From Acidobacteriota bacterium (GTDB lineage Bacteria; Acidobacteriota; Terriglobia; Bryobacterales; Bryobacteraceae): a stretch of 6,231 nucleotides of DNA. Shown in pieces: positions 1 to 6,231 of the stretch. The position numbers were made by a program, and so were the translations under genes. Under the pieces are notes generated by a model. That model saw nothing but the letters and a program-made list of their open reading frames with translations. It was not told the DNA's origin and made no database searches. Within the stretch, counting starts at the first letter, position 1. Every line of letters begins with the position of its first letter. Where the stretch lies: positions 1 to 6,231 of the forward strand of contig VFZQ01000342.1 of the NCBI GenBank assembly GCA_016871135.1. The letters are read 5' to 3'.

Positions 1-1820
1 CCGCCGAGGACCAGAATCCGGTCCGCCATCCGCACTGTGGAAAAGCGGTGGGAAATTAGGATTGCCATCTTGCCGCGTGTGAGTTCGGCGAAACGCTCGA
101 AGACTTCGAATTCTGCCCGGGCGTCGAGCGAGGAAGTCGGCTCGTCGAGAACGAGCACCTGCGCGTCGCGCATGTAGGCGCGGGCGAGTGCGATCTTCTG
201 CCACTGCCCCATCGACAAATCCGCGCCACCCTCGAACCGCCGGCCCAACATCGCGTCGTACTTTTTCGGCAGTTGGCCAGCCACTTCCGACGCCAGCGAT
301 TTCTCCGCCGCCCCGACCACCCGTTCGAAATCATCGAGCGACTCAATCCGGCCAACTCCAATGTTTTCTTTGAGAAGCATGTCGTACTTCACGTAGTCTT
401 GGAAGATGACACCGATCTCAGAGCGGAGCGAACGGGCATCGTATTCGCGCAGGTCAACGCCGTCGAGCAGGACGCGGCCGGCCGTCGGATCGTAAAGCCG
501 CGTGATCAGCTTAATTAGCGTCGTCTTCCCCGCCCCATTCTCGCCGATCAGCGCGATCCGTTCGCCCGGTTCGATACGGAACGATACATCGCGCAGCACG
601 GGCTCGGCTGCGTTCGGGTATCCAAACGTTACGTTTTCAAAGACATAACCGGACCGGATCGGGCGCGGTGCGATTAACCCCGGCCCTTCGATCGTCGGTT
701 TCGACTCGAAGAACGCGAACAGATCCTGGACGAAAAGCGCTTGTTCAGACACGTTGGTCAGCGTACTGAAGACGTTTTCCAGCGCGTTGCGGGATCGGAC
801 AAACGCGCCGGTCAGAAACGTCAGGTCGCCGAGGGTAAGCTCGCCCGACGCGGTACGATACAAAATCACTGCATAGGCCCCATAGTACCCGGCGACGGGA
901 AGCACGTTTAGCGCCGCCGATGTAACGGCCTTCTGCACGGCCAGCCGCCGGTTTTCGGCGTAGTAGCGGGCGAAAAGGGCTTCGGTGCGGCGGACGAGGA
1001 AATCGCCGAGGCCGAACAGTTTGACCTCTTTCGCGGTCGAGACGCTCGCGCCGAGAAGGCGCAGATAATCGAGTTCGCGGCGCTCGGGCGTCCAGCGGTA
1101 AAGCAACGAATAGGCTAACATGGCAAACCGGGTTTCGCCCCAGAAGACGGGCACAAGCGCGACGACGAGTATCGGCAGGAACCACCAGGAAAATGAGACG
1201 ATTACAGCCGAAACCGAAAGCAACGTCAGAATCGATTGAAGCAGTCCGGCGATTTGTGAAAGCATGCCGAGACGCGCGGCCGATTGGCGCCGGGCGCGTT
1301 CGAGCCGGTCGTAGAAAACCGGGTCCTCAAACGAGGCCAGATCGAGCGTCGCGGCGTGCCGCATCAACCGGACGCCAACGTGATGGGTGAACCTGTCCCC
1401 CAACAGACTCTCGGCCAAGCCGGCCGCACGCATCAGCAGGTCTCCGGCCACGGCCAATGCCATTTCCAGGCCAAGCAGGGTCCAGAGTCCGTCAGGAACC
1501 CCGGATTTTGCCGATACGGCGCTTGCCACGAGGTCGACGATGAGTTTGCCAACCCAGAGCATACCCACGGGCGTCAGCGCCCACAATAGGCGGCAAATCA
1601 GGGAAACGAGTGCGAGCGACGGACTCGTCTCCCAGACCATGGCCAGCAGTGGCGGCAGATTTCGAAGAGCTTGGACGCGGTCGCGCCACGATGCCGGCGG
1701 CTCTTGTTTCGGGATATGGGGATCTCGCGCCAAACGGACTCGTTCCGACTCGGCAATCGGACGAGTTCCTCGTCCGTCTGGAGCCGAGCCTTCGCGGCCT
1801 TTGCGCTCATTCGGGTCCAC
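1..1820 (-). CDS. ABC exporter, fused membrane domain and ATPase domain (partial, C-terminus beyond window)
   Basis: A type IV-like half-transporter: ATP hydrolysis in the C-terminal domain drives export by the N-terminal membrane domain, probably as a dimer in the inner membrane. The substrate cannot be read from sequence. I translated the whole frame by hand: 606 codons without a stop, running off the left edge. Numbered from GTG 1820, membrane segments lie near residues 68-95, 111-133, 197-227 (probably two), 303-321 and 332-350. The ATPase domain shows an A-loop Tyr 401, Walker A GENGAGKT 426-433, Q-loop Gln 474, signature LSMGQ from 535, Walker B LVLDEP with Asp 559/Glu 560, D-loop SSLD and H-loop His 591 (SHRFSTV). 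Only a few residues should be missing. The start is uncertain: GTG 1820 is the first start codon after the in-frame TGA at 1955-1953, but it lacks a clear ribosome binding site, and its first ~36 codons have poor third-position GC. ATG 1810 in another frame looks better (see separate entry). Confidence 0.93.
   Translation of the reverse strand, partial: MDPNERKGREGSAPDGRGTRPIAESERVRLARDPHIPKQEPPASWRDRVQALRNLPPLLAMVWETSPSLALVSLICRLLWALTPVGMLWVGKLIVDLVASAVSAKSGVPDGLWTLLGLEMALAVAGDLLMRAAGLAESLLGDRFTHHVGVRLMRHAATLDLASFEDPVFYDRLERARRQSAARLGMLSQIAGLLQSILTLLSVSAVIVSFSWWFLPILVVALVPVFWGETRFAMLAYSLLYRWTPERRELDYLRLLGASVSTAKEVKLFGLGDFLVRRTEALFARYYAENRRLAVQKAVTSAALNVLPVAGYYGAYAVILYRTASGELTLGDLTFLTGAFVRSRNALENVFSTLTNVSEQALFVQDLFAFFESKPTIEGPGLIAPRPIRSGYVFENVTFGYPNAAEPVLRDVSFRIEPGERIALIGENGAGKTTLIKLITRLYDPTAGRVLLDGVDLREYDARSLRSEIGVIFQDYVKYDMLLKENIGVGRIESLDDFERVVGAAEKSLASEVAGQLPKKYDAMLGRRFEGGADLSMGQWQKIALARAYMRDAQVLVLDEPTSSLDARAEFEVFERFAELTRGKMAILISHRFSTVRMADRILVLG
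1711..1810 (-). other. Alternative N-terminal coding frame of the ABC exporter; possible one-base frameshift
   Basis: From ATG 1810 another minus-strand frame begins MSAKAAKARLQTDEELV and reads about 33 codons to the sequence ATATCCCG near 1711. By hand count 26 of 33 third positions are G or C (79%), close to the ABC body (30 of 40 in 1139-1020). The GTG-1820 frame over the same stretch has only 19 of 36. The ATG has a purine-rich site AGGGTGG (1823-1817) six bases upstream. Restoring one base near the C runs at 1721-1711 would join this frame to the transporter at PKQEPPASWRDRV. No slippery heptamer in the right phase is visible, so a lost base (mutation or assembly error) is likelier than programmed frameshifting. 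It could also be chance overlap. Confidence 0.45.
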
Positions 1821-1823
1821 CCT
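1817..1823 (-). promoter_or_regulatory. Candidate ribosome binding site for ATG 1810
   Basis: AGGGTGG reads on the minus strand six bases before ATG 1810. It is a fair but imperfect match to AGGAGGT. It contains the alternative start GTG 1820, so it cannot serve that start. The site therefore favours ATG 1810 as the real start of the ABC gene and with it a frameshift downstream. Confidence 0.4.
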
Positions 1824-1837
1824 AGGAGTATAAACGA

Positions 1838-1863
1838 CATCGGCGAGCCGAAGCCCGCCGATG
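1838..1863 (-). promoter_or_regulatory. Strong UUCG-tetraloop hairpin in the ABC gene leader
   Basis: On the minus strand the arms CATCGGCGGGC and GCTCGCCGATG pair over 11 positions (ten Watson-Crick, one G-U) and close a TTCG loop. C(UUCG)G is among the most stable tetraloops known. The stem ends 17 bases before GTG 1820 and 27 before ATG 1810. It lies inside the leader expected from the promoter at 1956-1928. The following bases TCGTTTATA are not a proper U-tract, so it is a poor intrinsic terminator. A role in mRNA stability, pausing, or blocking of stray upstream transcripts is inference. Confidence 0.6.
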
Positions 1864-1927
1864 CCGGTGTTTTGGGAGAACCAGGATCGAGGGCGACGCT
1901 GCGCCGAAAATCCTGTACGTGATTGTG

Positions 1928-1956
1928 ATGTTAGGCCGTTCGGCGAATTTCGTCAA
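1928..1956 (-). promoter_or_regulatory. Sigma70-type promoter for the ABC exporter gene
   Basis: On the minus strand TTGACG (1956-1951) and TAACAT (1933-1928) are separated by exactly 17 bases, matching TTGACA and TATAAT at five and four of six positions. Transcription would begin near 1921 and give a leader of about 100 bases that contains the UUCG hairpin. Position and direction fit the ABC gene as its own transcription unit. There is no experimental support. Confidence 0.5.
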
Positions 1957-2035
1957 GTACAATCAGCCTCCTCTTTCGAAGCGGCCTAAGCATTTCACCG
2001 TAAAGGACTTATACGAACCTGGACTTTTTGGCAAA

Positions 2036-2068
2036 CTGTGGAAAAGCTGTCTAAAAGCTGTTGACAAC
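2036..2068. repeat. Three 11-bp tandem repeats
   Basis: The plus strand reads CTGTGGAAAAG, CTGTCTAAAAG and CTGTTGACAAC back to back. All share CTGT; the first two match at 9 of 11 positions and the third has drifted more. The period is about one DNA helical turn, which would put any bound protein on one face. The first unit contains TGTGGAAAA, one mismatch from the DnaA box TGTGGATAA. The array lies 38 bases past the DUF6599 stop and about 80 bases upstream of the predicted ABC promoter. An operator role is inference. Confidence 0.5.
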
Positions 2069-2074
2069 TAGCGG

Positions 2075-2089
2075 CCAACCCCGCCAACC
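2075..2089 (-). other. Two-tetrad G-quadruplex-like motif after the DUF6599 stop
   Basis: The minus strand reads GGTTGG-CGG-GGTTGG, two GGTTGG blocks with a three-base spacer. This is the layout of the 15-base thrombin-binding DNA aptamer, a known two-tetrad quadruplex. It begins 17 bases downstream of the DUF6599 TAA, on the mRNA-sense strand, so it could fold in the transcript's 3' end. There is no intrinsic terminator hairpin in this stretch. Any role in RNA 3'-end stability or termination is speculative. Confidence 0.4.
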
Positions 2090-2106
2090 CTAACAAATCG
2101 TGCGAG

Positions 2107-3083
2107 TTATTTGCCCGAGTGCTCTTCCAGGTTCAAGCCGATGACCTCGCCGGGGTCGGTGCCCTTTTGACCGAAAATTTTTCCGCGAGCGCGGCGCAAA
2201 ACGGCGAATCCGAGGCCTGCAACGAGGCAAAAAACGAACATCACCCCGCTGAACTTGGCGACGTTGATGACCAGCACGCCGATGTTATCGCCCTTCGGAT
2301 CGGGCATCTGCTGATTAACGGTTATGTTGGCTTCCCAGCGCATTGGGGCCAAAACCCGCTCGGCGGCATCGGGCGACGCCGACTTCAAGACGACCCCAAG
2401 CAGCGGTCCGGACCGTTTGACAATCAGGTCTTTCCGGTCGGCGGCGAAAGCAGCCTCGCGATCGCGGGCGATCTGCGGGCTGGGATAGCTGAGCAGCAGC
2501 AAGCTGACTTCCCCGCCCTGCACGCGGTAGCGGGCCAGCTGCCCCTCGGTGCCGTAGTGAAAAGCCACCAGCGACGGCGCTAATCCCGGCGCGAACGCGT
2601 CGAGCGAAGACGGACCGACGATAAACCGTTCGCTGTTTGCGATTTTCCCGTCGGCGGGAAGAAAACCGGTGAGAGCCGGTAACGAGGAAAAATCGTACCG
2701 CGGCATGTGCAATATGAGCTGATTGAGCGTCTCTTCCTCGGGCGCAAAGCCGTCGAACTGCAGGACGTAATTGCCCATCGCGACCAGCAGCGCGCCGCCG
2801 GACTTCGCGGCCAGTTTCGACGCCGTCGAAGGCGCGGAGTTTTCCGGCCGCAGCAATTGAAACGCCGCCTGCGCCGCGGTGGCGTCGGCGACTCGCCAAG
2901 CCGAAACGCTGAACGTTCCCTTGGCGCCTTTGTATGCGGCCTTTTCGGCCTCCTGCAAGCCGTACTCTTTCCAGACCGCGGCAGGTTCCGGCGCCAACGG
3001 CGTTACTGTGCCACGCGAGTGCTGCTCGATCCCCTCGGGCAGGATCGCCGCCGTCATCGCGCCCGAAAGGATCAGACCGAAAG

Positions 3084-3105
<22 letters not shown>
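2107..3105 (-). CDS. DUF6599-like envelope protein with signal segment and C-terminal membrane anchor
   Basis: A 332-residue protein of unknown function. Residues 1-20 (MSWCKR followed by a hydrophobic run) look like a Sec signal peptide or uncleaved anchor, with possible cleavage after TAA at 18-20. Residues 30-260 form the exported part. WKEYGLQEAEKAAY (45-58), WRVADATAAQAAFQLLRP (70-87) and GNYVLQFDG (111-119) recall the acidobacterial DUF6599 family; that assignment is from memory. A hydrophobic helix at 284-303 followed by RRARGK should anchor the protein, with the last ~28 residues cytoplasmic if the N-terminus is cleaved. The ATG sits 22 bases inside secA and has no Shine-Dalgarno, only an A-rich stretch, so translation is probably coupled to secA. 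No in-frame alternative start close by looks better, and the signal segment begins right at this ATG. There is no catalytic motif I can name. Confidence 0.88.
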
Positions 3106-5975
<2,870 letters not shown>

Positions 5976-6001
5976 TGAGCTAGCAAGGGCCTTCTACCAG
6001 T

Positions 6002-6231
6002 CTAGCCGATCCGCTGTAGAATCGCCGCGAGATCGCGGTCGAACACCGAACGCGCGGAGACGGAATCGGCGCCGGCTTGCAATGCGCGCTGCTTTAGTTC
6101 GACTTGCACGTGCGGGACGAAGGCCATGACGGTGGCTTGTTTTTCTTTGAGGCGTTTGATCAATGCGATGGGGTCGAGCGCTTTGCAGTTGAGGTCGACG
6201 ATGACGAGATTGGCGGGGGCGAGTTCGACGG
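6002..6231 (-). CDS. Receiver-like (response-regulator fold) protein, C-terminal part
   Basis: The last 75 residues of a protein cut by the right edge, ending at TAG 6004-6002. The pattern is that of the second half of a CheY-like receiver: strand 3 LVIVDLN with Asp 12 (window numbering) where the phosphorylated aspartate sits; a helix DPIALIKRLKEK; strand 4 ATVMAFVPHVQ; a helix ending QAGADSV; strand 5 SVSARSVF and the last helix DLAAILQRIG. The usual strand 4 Thr/Ser appears to be Phe 37 and the usual strand 5 Lys is Arg 60 or Ala 59, so it may be a pseudo-receiver. There is no DNA-binding domain after it, so it is a stand-alone or C-terminal receiver. The small 'HVQ' receiver proteins of acidobacteria come to mind, from memory. 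It ends 26 bases before secA and is probably cotranscribed with it. Confidence 0.72.
   Translation of the reverse strand, partial: VELAPANLVIVDLNCKALDPIALIKRLKEKQATVMAFVPHVQVELKQRALQAGADSVSARSVFDRDLAAILQRIG

Larger units (their letters stand above)
1822..1962 (-). other. Possible short leader ORF (46 codons, TTG start) before the ABC gene
   Basis: A TTG at 1962 follows the strong site GAGGAGG (1973-1967) by four bases and opens a 46-codon frame beginning MYLTKFAERPNITIT, ending at TAG 1824-1822, one base before GTG 1820. A TGA directly precedes the TTG, so the frame cannot extend upstream. The first ~30 codons have GC-rich third positions; the last part, which crosses the hairpin, does not. 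It would not be on a transcript starting at 1921, so it would need a start further upstream, for example from the -10-like TATAAG at 2013-2008, which lacks a good -35. I recognise no family. It may be chance. Confidence 0.15.

Noticed and set aside
34..46. Thirteen bases ACTGTGGAAAAGC identical to 2035-2047
   Set aside because: The left copy is coding sequence for the conserved ABC H-loop (RFSTV). One shared 13-mer in 6 kb is within chance.
1598..1840. Minus-strand 80-codon frame starting ATG 1840
   Set aside because: The ATG lies inside the UUCG hairpin with no ribosome binding site. The useful part is the internal ATG 1810, treated above; after ~1711 the frame is just an offset of the transporter sequence.
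2036..2068. Replication origin, because of a DnaA-box-like unit
   Set aside because: Only one near-match, no cluster of boxes, no AT-rich unwinding region, and no dnaA, dnaN or similar gene alongside.
2061..2096. TTGACA on the plus strand as a -35 box
   Set aside because: No -10 at 16-18 bases (CCAACC there), and any transcript would run antisense into the DUF6599 gene. The hexamer is better read as part of the third tandem repeat.
5976..6001. AAGGCCCTT inverted repeat between the receiver gene and secA as a terminator
   Set aside because: The stem is only four base pairs with no T-run. The 26-base gap fits an operon rather than a transcript end.

Overview
The window carries four protein-coding genes, all read from the minus strand. 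In transcription order (right to left) they are: the C-terminal end of a receiver-domain protein cut by the right edge; a complete secA; a complete DUF6599-type envelope protein; and, after a 286-base gap, a nearly complete ABC exporter cut by the left edge. The plus strand has long open frames opposite secA, but I read these as shadows of a GC-rich gene. The best guess for the source is Acidobacteriota, perhaps the Bryobacterales/Solibacter side. This rests on the DUF6599-like protein, the small 'HVQ' receiver protein, GC-biased third codon positions, and the style of the SecA and ABC sequences. It is inference from remembered families, not a database result.

Layout: (1) 6231-6002, receiver-like protein, last 75 residues. 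(2) 5975-3084, secA, 963 aa, starting 26 bases after the receiver stop. (3) 3105-2107, DUF6599-like protein, 332 aa, whose ATG lies 22 bases inside the end of secA. Spacing and overlap suggest these three form one operon. (4) 2106-1821, the only sizeable gap. It holds a G-rich motif, three 11-bp tandem repeats, a good sigma70-type promoter pointing at the ABC gene, and a very stable UUCG-loop hairpin in that gene's predicted leader. (5) 1820-1, a fused membrane/ATPase ABC exporter, with signs that its N-terminal coding frame is shifted by one base.

How the genes may work together: SecA is the ATPase motor that pushes unfolded preproteins through SecYEG. The DUF6599 protein looks like a SecA/Sec client, with an N-terminal signal segment and a C-terminal membrane anchor, and its start is probably translated by coupling to secA. 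The ABC exporter seems to be a separate transcription unit. I see no RNA gene, mobile element or CRISPR array, and no convincing new multi-gene system. The points most worth a second look are the ABC gene's N-terminal frame conflict, its leader hairpin, the tandem repeats, and the secA/DUF6599 overlap.
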